Part shown: one piece after another, positions 6,170 through 14,273 of the stretch
Layout: every line of letters begins with the position of its first letter
How positions within the stretch are numbered: the stretch's first letter is position 1
NCBI GenBank assembly: GCA_902796975.1
Contig: CADBRF010000020.1
Coordinates: forward strand, 1 to 18,085
Source of the DNA: an uncultured Coriobacteriaceae bacterium
GTDB taxonomy: Bacteria; Actinomycetota; Coriobacteriia; Coriobacteriales; QAMH01
Direction: 5' to 3'
DNA length: 18,085 nt
Notes under the pieces: generated by a model
Told to the model about the DNA's origin: nothing
What the model saw: the letters and a program-made list of their open reading frames with translations, nothing else
Databases searched by the model: none
Made by a program: the position numbers and the translations under genes

Positions 6170-9022
6170 GTGACAATCACTAGTCTCGATCTGCATGCTG
6201 AGGGCGTGACAGTGCGCAAAACGTGCTGCTACTTCTGCCATCAGAATTGCGGAGTCTTGGCCTATGTCAAAGACGGCAAGGTCATCTTCGCCGAGGGCGA
6301 CCCCACGCATCCGACCAATCAGGGTGGTCTGTGCGCTCGTGGTAACCAGGCACTGACGTTCCTCAATAACCCGTCTCGTGTCAACTACCCGCTAAAGCGT
6401 GCGGGCGAGAAGGGCGAGAACAAGTGGGAGCGTATTTCCTGGGATCAGGCATTTTCGGAGATTGCGGCAAAGCTCAACCAGATCAAGGAGGAGAGCGGCC
6501 CCGAGGCTGTTGCTGCAGCTGCAGGCACGCTCCGTACCGACGACTGGGCACGTCGTCGCTTCCTGAACCTCTTCGGCACGCCCAATGGCTTCCATAACGC
6601 GCTGCTCTGCTGGATTCCGACCTTCAACATCGAGACTGCGGTCTCCGGCTGGTCTCCCTTTGAGACCGACCTCGGCTCTTCCAAGGTCATCATCCTCTGG
6701 GGTATGAACCCGGGCGCATCTTCCATGCCTGGTGCCCATGGCTACTTCGACCTTCAGCGCACCAATGGCCTGAAGATCATCGTCGTCGATCCGCGCTACA
6801 CCGAGACCGCTGCTCATGCAGATCTCTGGCTCCCGGTTCGCCCTGGTGGCGACACTGCGCTGTCTCTCGCTATGCTCAACGTCATCATCAACGAGGGCCT
6901 CTTCGACTACGAGTTCGTTGATAAGTGGTGCGAGGGCTGGGATGAGCTCGTGGAGCACATCCAGCCGTACACTCCCGAGTGGGCAGAGCCGATGACCTGG
7001 ATCGAGCCTGAGCTGGTTCGCAAAGCTGCTCGCATGTACGGCCAGAATCGCCCTGGCAATATGCAGTGGGCTCCGACCTGGGATGAGATGGGCCGCACCT
7101 CCGGCGCTGGTATCCATGCTCGCGCAATCATGCGCGCCATCTGCGGCAACCTCGACGTCCCCGGTGGTGACGGCATGCCCGGTCCTGCTGCTTACATCAC
7201 TGACGAGGAGATGGAGGCTAACGACTACCTCCCCGACGATGTGAAGACCAAGCAGCTTGGCTCTGATAAGTTCAAGATGACGACTTGGCCTGGCTATGGC
7301 CGTCTCGCCGAGATTTCCAAGTGGCGTTGGGGCAAGGCCTTCACGGGCGAATGGTTCTGCGAGGCTCATGGTCCTTCTGTTTTCAAGGCAATCCTCACCG
7401 GCGATCCCTATCAGGTTCGCGCCCTGTTCTGCTCTGGTACCAATCCCCAGTCCTCCTACGGCGATGCCAAGATGGTTTACGCCGCGCTGAGGAAGGTCGA
7501 GTTCCTCGTTGTCTGCGAGTACTTCATTACCCCGACCGCTCTTCAGGCAGACTATATCCTGCCTGTTGCTGGCGCTATTGAGCGTCCTGTTATCCATACC
7601 AACTATGGTGTCACCGACTCCATTGTTGCTTCTGAGCGTGGTATCCAGCCGCTCTACGAGCGCAAGACCGACTACGACATCTGGCGTGGCCTGGGTCTCG
7701 CCTGCGGTCAGTCTGAGGACATGTGGCCATGGGAGACGCTCGAGGATGCGTACTACTACATGATTTCCCCGCTCAATCTCCCCGTCTCTTCCTACGACGA
7801 GTTCGTTGAGACCTACGGCATGTACTATCCGCCGCTGCAGTACAAGAAGCACGAGCGCAGGGGTTACTTCGCCACCGCATCTGGCAAGGTCGAGCTTAAG
7901 AGCTCTGTCATGGAAGAGCTCGGTCTGCCTGGTCTGCCCAGCTACCTGCCTCCTGCAGAGGATGAACTGGACGATCCCGAGGTTGCCAAGGAGTTCCCCA
8001 TCGTGCTCACCACTGGTGGCGGCTTCATGCCCTACCATCACTCCGAGCATTTCAACAACCCGCTCTTCCGCTACATCTATCCCGACCCCTACTTCACCAT
8101 CAATCCCGAGCTCGCCGAGAAGCTCAAGATCAAGCAGGGTGACTGGTGCTGGATCGAGACCCGCCGTGGCCGTATCAAGCAGCGCGCCAATGTCGAGGCT
8201 GCTGTCGACCCGCGCGTTGTCTACACACAGCGCGGTTGGTGGTTCCCCGAGCGCGATCAGGACCTCACCGGCCCCAATCCGTTTGGCTGCCTCGAGTCCA
8301 ACACGAACGTCCTTACCTCTATCGATGACGAGGACTGCGATCCCTACACTGGCTGCTGGGCAAACCGTGGCCTCATGTGCAAGGTCTACAAGTGCACCGA
8401 GTTCGACCACGAGTTCACCGAGAAGGACACCGAGTTCTCCATCCCGGGCGATGACTTCTGGAAGCTGGGTGGCGGCGTGCACAAGGCTCCGTCCGAGCAG
8501 AAGATTGCCATCGATTTTGCCGAGCCCATCTACGCTCAGCCTGATTTCGAGGTTCCCGAAGGCTGCACTTGGGATTACAAGACCCGTCGCGCCTATGATG
8601 CCAACGGCCGTTACTACGATGCTGGTTCTGGCTGGATGATCGACCCCGAGACTGGCGCCTACTATCAGTACGGCACGGGCTACAAGTACGTCTCCGCCAA
8701 TGGCGACTTCCTGCTGGACGAGGCCAATGGCCAGTTCTACGATTTCGCTGGTCAGCCCTCTGCCGGCCCGCAGCCGACTTTCGAGGTTCCCGAGATGTGC
8801 GTCTGGGATCCCATCACGCAGACCGCTCGCCACAAGGACACGGGCTATCGCTACGATCCGAATAGCGGCTGGCTCATCGATGACGCAACCAGCGTCTACT
8901 ACGAGAAGTACACGCTGCGCGCCTACGATCCCACCACGAACCTGCTTGTCGACATGCAGACGGGCAAGTACTACAGCATGGAGGATCCCACGGTTGAGGT
9001 CACTGTTGGAGGGGAGAACTAA
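6170..9022 (+). CDS. Molybdopterin oxidoreductase catalytic subunit with octapeptide-repeat C-terminal extension
   Basis: This is a DMSO-reductase-superfamily catalytic subunit binding bis-MGD and one [4Fe-4S] cluster (C20-x2-C23-x3-C27-x27-C55). C147 in LLCWIP occupies the expected metal-ligand position after GTPN. Later blocks such as ILWGMNPG, SGTNPQSS, GWWFPERD and RGLMCKVY resemble the acetylene hydratase/catechol dehydroxylase/transhydroxylase branch, so the substrate is undetermined. The GTG start has GGAGG upstream and an in-frame TAG at 6146. No Tat signal can therefore precede it, and the subunit should be cytoplasmic. The catalytic core ends near residue 785. Residues 790-940 are two copies of a 78-residue module (starting QPDFEVPE and QPTFEVPE) made of octapeptides with Thr/Ser/Asn-Gly and aromatic residues. 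The stop codon abuts the next ATG. The family call is firm; the reaction is unknown. Confidence 0.92.
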   Translation: MTITSLDLHAEGVTVRKTCCYFCHQNCGVLAYVKDGKVIFAEGDPTHPTNQGGLCARGNQALTFLNNPSRVNYPLKRAGEKGENKWERISWDQAFSEIAAKLNQIKEESGPEAVAAAAGTLRTDDWARRRFLNLFGTPNGFHNALLCWIPTFNIETAVSGWSPFETDLGSSKVIILWGMNPGASSMPGAHGYFDLQRTNGLKIIVVDPRYTETAAHADLWLPVRPGGDTALSLAMLNVIINEGLFDYEFVDKWCEGWDELVEHIQPYTPEWAEPMTWIEPELVRKAARMYGQNRPGNMQWAPTWDEMGRTSGAGIHARAIMRAICGNLDVPGGDGMPGPAAYITDEEMEANDYLPDDVKTKQLGSDKFKMTTWPGYGRLAEISKWRWGKAFTGEWFCEAHGPSVFKAILTGDPYQVRALFCSGTNPQSSYGDAKMVYAALRKVEFLVVCEYFITPTALQADYILPVAGAIERPVIHTNYGVTDSIVASERGIQPLYERKTDYDIWRGLGLACGQSEDMWPWETLEDAYYYMISPLNLPVSSYDEFVETYGMYYPPLQYKKHERRGYFATASGKVELKSSVMEELGLPGLPSYLPPAEDELDDPEVAKEFPIVLTTGGGFMPYHHSEHFNNPLFRYIYPDPYFTINPELAEKLKIKQGDWCWIETRRGRIKQRANVEAAVDPRVVYTQRGWWFPERDQDLTGPNPFGCLESNTNVLTSIDDEDCDPYTGCWANRGLMCKVYKCTEFDHEFTEKDTEFSIPGDDFWKLGGGVHKAPSEQKIAIDFAEPIYAQPDFEVPEGCTWDYKTRRAYDANGRYYDAGSGWMIDPETGAYYQYGTGYKYVSANGDFLLDEANGQFYDFAGQPSAGPQPTFEVPEMCVWDPITQTARHKDTGYRYDPNSGWLIDDATSVYYEKYTLRAYDPTTNLLVDMQTGKYYSMEDPTVEVTVGGEN
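8537..8998 (+). repeat. Two tandem coding modules of aromatic octapeptide repeats
   Basis: Within the molybdoenzyme, protein residues 790-867 and 868 to about 940 are diverged copies sharing QPxFEVPExCxWD, SGWxID and YY blocks. In copy 2 a Thr or Ser recurs at 883, 891, 899, 907, 915, 923 and 931, exactly every eight residues. In copy 1 Gly recurs at 813, 821, 829, 837, 845 and 854. Each octamer ends in two aromatic or aliphatic residues. This layout resembles the eukaryotic OCRE (octamer repeat) domain; homology is not claimed. Confidence 0.88.
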
Positions 9023-9586
9023 ATGACTCGCTACGCAATGGTTATGGACCAGCGTCGCTGCATCGGTTGCCACTCTTGCACGATCGCATGCCGCACCTGG
9101 AACGAGCTTCCTGTTGATATCGTCTACAACCCGGTTGTCAGTCAGGGTGCGACGGGCATCTGGCCCAACGTCCACCTGGAGTTCCAGCCGATGATCTGCA
9201 TGCACTGCGAGCATCCCGCTTGCGTTCCCGCATGCCCCACGGGTGCCTCCCGTCAGGACGACGACGGTATCGTCTGGGTTGAGCCCACGCAGTGCATGGG
9301 CTGCAAGGTCTGCGCGAACGCCTGCCCCTATGGCGCTCGTGTCTACAACGAAGAAGAGGGCTTCATGCGCAAGTGCACTTTCTGCAAGGATCGTGTGCGC
9401 GTCGGCGATCAGCCCATCTGCGTCCAGACCTGCCATCAGAAGGCACGTACCTTTGGCGATCTCGATGACCCCAACAGTGAGGTCTCTCAGCTCGTCAACC
9501 AGTACTACACGGAGCGGGTATACCCTGAACTCGGTACCGACCCGCAGATCTATTACATTCCCTCTCGCGGAAGGGGTCGAGACTAA
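9023..9586 (+). CDS. Four-cluster ferredoxin-like electron transfer subunit (DmsB/PsrB type)
   Basis: This subunit wires the molybdoenzyme to the membrane anchor. Its 187 residues contain 16 cysteines arranged for four [4Fe-4S] clusters: C13/16/19/23, C59/62/67/71, C91/94/97/101 and C118/121/133/137. This is the standard DmsB, PsrB or NrfC layout. It has no signal peptide and no tryptophan replacing a cluster cysteine. Its ATG directly follows the TAA of the catalytic gene, and its own stop overlaps the next start (TAATG), so translation is probably coupled. The C-terminal tail (about 140-187) is longer than the last cluster needs and ends RGRGRD, perhaps to contact the partner subunits. Confidence 0.95.
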   Translation: MTRYAMVMDQRRCIGCHSCTIACRTWNELPVDIVYNPVVSQGATGIWPNVHLEFQPMICMHCEHPACVPACPTGASRQDDDGIVWVEPTQCMGCKVCANACPYGARVYNEEEGFMRKCTFCKDRVRVGDQPICVQTCHQKARTFGDLDDPNSEVSQLVNQYYTERVYPELGTDPQIYYIPSRGRGRD

Positions 9587-10611
9587 TGCAACAGTTCTGG
9601 TATTGGCACATCGCCACCTACCTGTTCCTTGGTGGCCTCGGCGGCGGCATGATGACCTTCGCCTTTGTTCTGGGTGTGATTGTGGCTCCTTCGCTGCTCA
9701 CCTCCAGCATTCTCGTGTTTCCGGTGTTCGTCGCCTTTATCTGCTTGGGCGTTGGCACCTTCCTGCTCGTCTTCGAGCTCGGCCAATGGAAAGTCTTCTA
9801 CCGAGCCTTTGTCACGAAGACGGCAGTCATCAAGTGGGGCGCAGTTCTGCTCTCCATCTCGATGATCTTCGGCGTTCTCTTCATCTTCTGGGAGATCACC
9901 TGGCTTGCTGGCCTGCCCATCATTCCGTATGAGGGCTTTGCACGCGCCTGCCTCGCCATCGGTGGTGTCGCTGGTGCTGGCGTCATGGTCTACACCGGTG
10001 TCCTGCTCGCCAGCATGAAGGCTCGTCCCTTCTGGAACACGCCTGCTCTGCCTGTGCTCTTTGCAGTCTCCGCGCTTTCCACGGGTGCTGCTCTCATGTC
10101 CGTGTGCGTTGGCGTCTGGCCTTTCCCGGATGCATGGCTGCTCAACACGACCATGTATCCCACGACTGTCCCTGCTTGGGGCTCCGGCGCTGCAGCGCTT
10201 GCCTGCACCGAGATGACCGAGTGGCTCCACACTGCTGACGCAGTCCTCATCGTGTGCGAGATTCTTGTCCTCGGCCTCTTCGTCCTGCTTCAGTTCTGCG
10301 CCTCCAACGAGACTGCAAAGGCCCATGCTAACCGCTGGGTTCGTGGCTCCTGGGCTGGCATCTTCTGGGGTCTCATGGTTGGCTGCGGTCTGGTTCTCCC
10401 GCTCTGCCTGAACCTCATGGGCGGTGTCGCTGGTGCTATTGCATCTCCGATTCTTGCTCTTGCCGGCGGTCTTCTGCTCCGCTTCATGATTGTCTGGAGT
10501 TATCAGCGCCGTCTCATGCCCTCCGAGTACAAGTACTACACTCGTGAGATTCAGGGTCATGAGCCCATCATGGATTACTGGAAGAAGGACAAGTACTGGG
10601 AAGAGATCTAG
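9586..10611 (+). CDS. NrfD/PsrC-type membrane anchor subunit
   Basis: This is an integral membrane subunit of the polysulfide reductase NrfD family, expected to exchange electrons with menaquinone. The 341 residues contain eight hydrophobic helices, roughly 8-30, 42-65, 83-106, 119-146, 155-176, 214-236, 253-275 and 280-303. The first carries the family-typical GGLGGGMM stretch, and FELGQW follows helix 2. The C-terminal tail after the last helix is rich in Tyr, Trp and Lys (SEYKYYTREI, YWKKDKYWEEI). It starts at ATG overlapping the previous stop by one base and is last in the three-gene operon, before a strong terminator. Because the catalytic partner lacks a Tat signal, the hydrophilic arm is probably on the cytoplasmic side. 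Confidence 0.92.
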   Translation: MQQFWYWHIATYLFLGGLGGGMMTFAFVLGVIVAPSLLTSSILVFPVFVAFICLGVGTFLLVFELGQWKVFYRAFVTKTAVIKWGAVLLSISMIFGVLFIFWEITWLAGLPIIPYEGFARACLAIGGVAGAGVMVYTGVLLASMKARPFWNTPALPVLFAVSALSTGAALMSVCVGVWPFPDAWLLNTTMYPTTVPAWGSGAAALACTEMTEWLHTADAVLIVCEILVLGLFVLLQFCASNETAKAHANRWVRGSWAGIFWGLMVGCGLVLPLCLNLMGGVAGAIASPILALAGGLLLRFMIVWSYQRRLMPSEYKYYTREIQGHEPIMDYWKKDKYWEEI

Positions 10612-10655
10612 TATCTCAGGCCTGAACTGCCCTACCTTGTAGTTCGATAGGAGAG

Positions 10656-10694
10656 GGAACCTCGGCGTTAACGCGCCGGGGTTCCTTTTGTTTG
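10656..10694 (+). terminator. Strong intrinsic terminator of the molybdoenzyme operon
   Basis: GGAACCTCGGCG pairs with CGCCGGGGTTCC (12 pairs, one G-T) around a short loop. It is followed by TTTTGTTTG, about 45 bases after the NrfD stop. Confidence 0.9.
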
Positions 10695-10781
10695 TCTAGT
10701 GTTTAGCTCTTTCATGTGCGCGAATCCAGCACAGGGCCGAGCGTTACCTGCAGGTTCTGGAAATTGCCCGATGGCTGCGCA

Positions 10782-10822
10782 TATACTGCACTGAACAGTT
10801 CTTTCACGCGCTCATGCGTGAA
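10782..10822 (+). promoter_or_regulatory. Putative promoter -10 and downstream operator of the second redox cluster
   Basis: TATACT (10782-10787) matches five of six -10 bases, though no clear -35 is seen. About 15 bases downstream lies a perfect inverted repeat, TTCACGC (10803-10809) and GCGTGAA (10816-10822), with a six-base centre. GAACAGTTC at 10793-10801 is also palindromic. A repressor bound here would cover the transcription start; alternatively, the repeat is an RNA hairpin just ahead of the ribosome site. Confidence 0.4.
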
Positions 10823-10845
10823 GGCAGTTGGATGGGGGAGATGTC

Positions 10846-12012
10846 ATGAGGGATCCGCGTGAAGTTCTGCAGGAATTTGCCGAGACATGTATCGGGTGCA
10901 ATGCGTGTTCGCGCACGGACTGTGGAAATTTTCCAGAAGGCACTCCTAACCTCGGCATCCTCGCTCAGGAAATGCTCGATGGCGACGAGGAACATTTCAG
11001 CTTCGCTTTCACATGTGCGCTCTGCAACCGGTGCACGGCGTATTGCCCGGCGCACCTCCGGGCTGCTGACATGAGCAAACCCGCCCGTATTCTCGAACTC
11101 GAGAGGTACACGCAGCTGCGGCCGCAGTATCGCAAATTCCGCACCGATCTCAAGTACAATCTTTTTTCCATGCTCTATTCGCGTTGGCTCACTGATAGTG
11201 AGAGCAACCGCCATATCCAGCTCATCGAGGGAGAGCCGGACTTGGGTGGCGAGGCGGATTCAACCGCCTTCTTCCCTGGGTGCTCGCTTTTTGCCTATGC
11301 CCCCGAACTTACACATAAGGTGTTCGATTGGCTTCGCGAGGAAGAGCTTGCCTCCCGGCTCTGCACGTTTTGTTGTGGAGCCACCTTCTATGATGTGGGT
11401 TTTGCAAAGGAATTTGAGGACTACCGGAAGAAGTTTGCCGCTTTCATCGAAAGCCAGGGCATCAAGAAGCTCATCCTCTGCTGTACGCATTGCCGCCATA
11501 TCCTTCCGGATACGCTAGAGGGTTCTGATGTGGAGCTGGTTATGCTGCCAGCGTTGCTCAAGGAGCGTGGCAAAGTCTCTGAAATCACCGATACCCTTTC
11601 CTTCCACGATGCCTGCTACGACCGTTATACGGGGGATGTCGGAGAAACGGCGCGCGAGCTCTTCCCCAACGCCACCCTCGCTCCCCTCAAATACGAGAAA
11701 CGACGCACGCACTGCTGCGGTGGCGGTGGCATGGTGAGCTGCTATGCGGTCGATTTCTGCGCCTACCGGCGCAATCAACGTCTGGCAGAGATCGATGAGG
11801 TGGAATCCGACAGGCTCCTCTCCACCTGCTTCTCTTGCGTCAACTCTCTGCAGCGGGGAACTGCCGCAAAACCGGTCCAACACTATCTGGAACCTATTTT
11901 TGACTACACTACCGACTGGAATCAGGTATACGCAAGTGTTGATGCCCTCTATGCAGATCCGGAATGTTCGGAACTCTATGCAGATGAGGAAGCAAAGACC
12001 TTTGACGAATAA
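10846..12012 (+). CDS. HdrD/GlpC-like iron-sulfur protein with two 4Fe-4S motifs and two CCG domains
   Basis: This is a predicted cytoplasmic electron carrier or thiol/disulfide-type reductase subunit. The 388 residues start with two ferredoxin-type sites (C15/18/21/26 and C57/60/63/67). Two complete CCG domains follow: C146, C176-C177, C212-C213 and C216; then C257, C290-C291, C328 and C331. This is the layout of HdrD (HdrC fused to HdrB), GlpC and LutA-like proteins. In HdrB such domains hold noncubane clusters. The ATG at 10846 has GGGGGAG five bases upstream; the TTG at 10828 would place that site inside the gene. It heads the second cluster, 36 bases before the second molybdoenzyme and in the same frame, suggesting it passes electrons to or from that enzyme. 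Confidence 0.9.
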   Translation: MRDPREVLQEFAETCIGCNACSRTDCGNFPEGTPNLGILAQEMLDGDEEHFSFAFTCALCNRCTAYCPAHLRAADMSKPARILELERYTQLRPQYRKFRTDLKYNLFSMLYSRWLTDSESNRHIQLIEGEPDLGGEADSTAFFPGCSLFAYAPELTHKVFDWLREEELASRLCTFCCGATFYDVGFAKEFEDYRKKFAAFIESQGIKKLILCCTHCRHILPDTLEGSDVELVMLPALLKERGKVSEITDTLSFHDACYDRYTGDVGETARELFPNATLAPLKYEKRRTHCCGGGGMVSCYAVDFCAYRRNQRLAEIDEVESDRLLSTCFSCVNSLQRGTAAKPVQHYLEPIFDYTTDWNQVYASVDALYADPECSELYADEEAKTFDE

Positions 12013-12048
12013 GCTCGCTATTGCATCGATGGGAATGAAATAAGCGCG

Positions 12049-14271
12049 ATGGCTATCGAAATACGAAAAACCAATTGCCACTACTGCGGCTATCTCTGCG
12101 CGTTTGACGCGACGGTCGAGGATGGCAGCGTGACTGAGCTCACGCCTGATCCCACGAGATATCCTTACGACGCGTCCACTTCGAAGCGATGCCGTAGGTG
12201 GAAACTCAATCTCTCTAAACTCTATGATGAAGATGTGCGTGTGAATTACCCCATGCGTCGTGTGGGAGAGCGGGGGAGTGGCAAATTCGAGCGCGTGAGC
12301 TGGGACACCGCGCTTGATGAGATTTCCGCAAAGCTTAAACAGCTCGTGGATGAATATGGACCCTGGACGCTCGCTAGTGCTATCGGCGGGCCCCATGCCG
12401 TCTACTGGCCCCTCCACCGTTTCATGAATCTCCTCGGGAGCCCCAACAACATGGGCATTGGTCCCATTTGCTGGAACCCACGCATCTGGATGGATACGAT
12501 GACCTATGGCTGGTCTATAGAGGTGAACTTCGATCCCAGTCTGACTGGCTGTCTCATCCTGTGGGGTACCAATCCAGCGGAATCTGACAATTCGCTCTTC
12601 TGGCGCACCATCTCGCAGTATGTGAAAGGTGGCGGCAATCTCATTGTGGTTGATACGCGCCTTTCCGTTACTGCCGCGCACGCGACGGTGTGGCTCCACC
12701 CCTATCCGGGTACCGATACCGTGCTTGCCTACGCGCTTGCACGCGTGATTATCGATAACGGCTGGATCGACGAGGAATTCGTGCGCGACTGGTGTTCCGG
12801 CTTCGAGGAATTTTCCGCCGCCGCTCACGAGCGTTCGCTTGAAGAGGCTTCCGAAATCACTCATATCGCTGTGGATGACATTGTGGAAGCTGCCCGCCTT
12901 TTTGCTACCAATCCTCCGGCAGGTCTGCTCTCCGGTCGTGGCGTCGACCAGATTGGGCCTAACACTGCCCCGCTCCACCGTGTGCTTGCGAGCCTTCGTG
13001 CCATCACGGGCAATGTCGATGTTCCCGGCGCCTGCCGTCTGAACACCGCTCCGAGCTTCCTCTCCGAGCTTGAACTGGAGGGCTCCGACCGTCTTTCTGG
13101 GGAATCGCGTGCCCATGGGCTCAACGAGCCTGATTGCGGGCTGCAGAGTTGGGCGGGATGGGAGCGTGCCTGCAAGCTTACGGGCAAGCTCGACCGCTAC
13201 CTTCCGGCTCGATATCTCACGAGTGCGCTGCCCGTGCGCGTCTGGAAGGCAGCCGTCACAGATGAGCCCTACCGCATCTCCGCCATTATCTGCGATGGCG
13301 CCAATCCGCTCGTCACCTATGCAGATACAAAGCTCGTGCTTGAAGCGTTCAAGCGAATGGACCTTGTGGTCGTGCTCGAGTACCTCATGTCGCCCACGGC
13401 TCAGATGGCCGATTACGTGTTGCCCGCAGCTGGGGCCATCGAACGCCCGGCATTCCAGGCTATGGGCGGCGTGGAGGACTTCTGTTATGGAGGCCCCCGT
13501 GCTGTTGAACCACCGTTTGAGCGCAAGGAAGATTATGAGATTCTCCGGGCTCTGGCGCTCAGGATGGGGCAGAGCGAGGAAGATTGGCCTGCGAAAGACC
13601 TCACCGAAGAACTTGCGCGAACCATTGCTCCTACGGGAATGAGCTGGGAGAACTTCAAGATTTCCGGCATCGCGGGCGGAAGCCCCCAGTTCTACAAACA
13701 CCTGATTACCAATCCAGAAACAGGAGAGCCCCAGGGCTTTGCCACAACAAGCGGCAAGATAGAGCTAGGTAACTCCTTTCTCGAAAGCTTGGGCGCTGGC
13801 TATGTTCCCGGCTGGTTTCCCGTACCAGGTGTGCATGATGACAGCGTGTTGGAAGAAGAAGGGTGCGTCACCCTCATCACCGGTGCGCGCAAGCAACCCT
13901 ACTGGGCATCGTCCTATTTCGAGGTTCCCTCGTTCAGAAAGGCGCACCCTAAGCCTACGGTTGAGATGTCGGCGGCAACTGCTGCCCGCCTGGGTCTTGA
14001 AGAGGGAGATGCCTGCCTCATTTCAAGGAAGGACACGCCTGATATCGAGATTCTCCAGTACGTGACCATTTCGGATATTGTAGATGGTGTAGCATCTGCA
14101 GAATACGGCTGGTGGTACCCAGAAGAAGAAAAGGGTCTCCCGGGGCTCTCCGGCTGCTTCACGTCCAACGTCAATTTGCTCACCAGGGGCACGGTGGATA
14201 TGACTCCAGAACCGCTCATTGGCACATGGATATACAACGGCATTCCCTGCCGTATCAGAAGGAAGGACTAA
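12049..14271 (+). CDS. Second cytoplasmic molybdopterin oxidoreductase (acetylene-hydratase-like layout)
   Basis: This is a DMSO-reductase-superfamily enzyme of 740 residues. The [4Fe-4S] site is C10-x2-C13-x3-C17-x30-C48. The probable Mo/W ligand is C141 in PICWNP after GSPN. The length and cysteine positions are close to those I recall for Pelobacter acetylene hydratase (about 730 residues, cluster Cys 9/12/16/46, ligand Cys141). The catalytic Asp13 of that enzyme corresponds to Gly14 here, so acetylene hydration is not predicted. Blocks ILWGTNPAES, GWWYPEEE and GIPCRIRR belong to the same branch as the first molybdoenzyme. No Tat signal is possible, because the upstream frame runs back to the stop of the previous gene. 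Its ribosome site is weak (GGGAA, far upstream), hinting at coupling. The substrate is unknown; an electron partner is encoded just upstream. Confidence 0.9.
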   Translation: MAIEIRKTNCHYCGYLCAFDATVEDGSVTELTPDPTRYPYDASTSKRCRRWKLNLSKLYDEDVRVNYPMRRVGERGSGKFERVSWDTALDEISAKLKQLVDEYGPWTLASAIGGPHAVYWPLHRFMNLLGSPNNMGIGPICWNPRIWMDTMTYGWSIEVNFDPSLTGCLILWGTNPAESDNSLFWRTISQYVKGGGNLIVVDTRLSVTAAHATVWLHPYPGTDTVLAYALARVIIDNGWIDEEFVRDWCSGFEEFSAAAHERSLEEASEITHIAVDDIVEAARLFATNPPAGLLSGRGVDQIGPNTAPLHRVLASLRAITGNVDVPGACRLNTAPSFLSELELEGSDRLSGESRAHGLNEPDCGLQSWAGWERACKLTGKLDRYLPARYLTSALPVRVWKAAVTDEPYRISAIICDGANPLVTYADTKLVLEAFKRMDLVVVLEYLMSPTAQMADYVLPAAGAIERPAFQAMGGVEDFCYGGPRAVEPPFERKEDYEILRALALRMGQSEEDWPAKDLTEELARTIAPTGMSWENFKISGIAGGSPQFYKHLITNPETGEPQGFATTSGKIELGNSFLESLGAGYVPGWFPVPGVHDDSVLEEEGCVTLITGARKQPYWASSYFEVPSFRKAHPKPTVEMSAATAARLGLEEGDACLISRKDTPDIEILQYVTISDIVDGVASAEYGWWYPEEEKGLPGLSGCFTSNVNLLTRGTVDMTPEPLIGTWIYNGIPCRIRRKD

Positions 14272-14273
14272 GA

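Noticed and set aside
6392..9436. A 1014-codon open frame on the minus strand antisense to the molybdoenzyme operon
   Set aside because: It overlaps two well-supported genes with clear cofactor motifs, has no recognisable domain or ribosome site, and its composition (Ala, Val, Asp, Leu, Arg) is what antisense of GC-biased codons gives.
11515..13701. A 728-codon minus-strand open frame antisense to the HdrD-like and second molybdoenzyme genes
   Set aside because: Same reasoning: it covers parts of two solid genes and the translation shows no protein family features.
12049..14271. Annotation as acetylene hydratase
   Set aside because: Length and cysteines fit, but the position of the catalytic Asp is Gly and an HdrD-like redox partner is adjacent, while acetylene hydration is not a net redox reaction.
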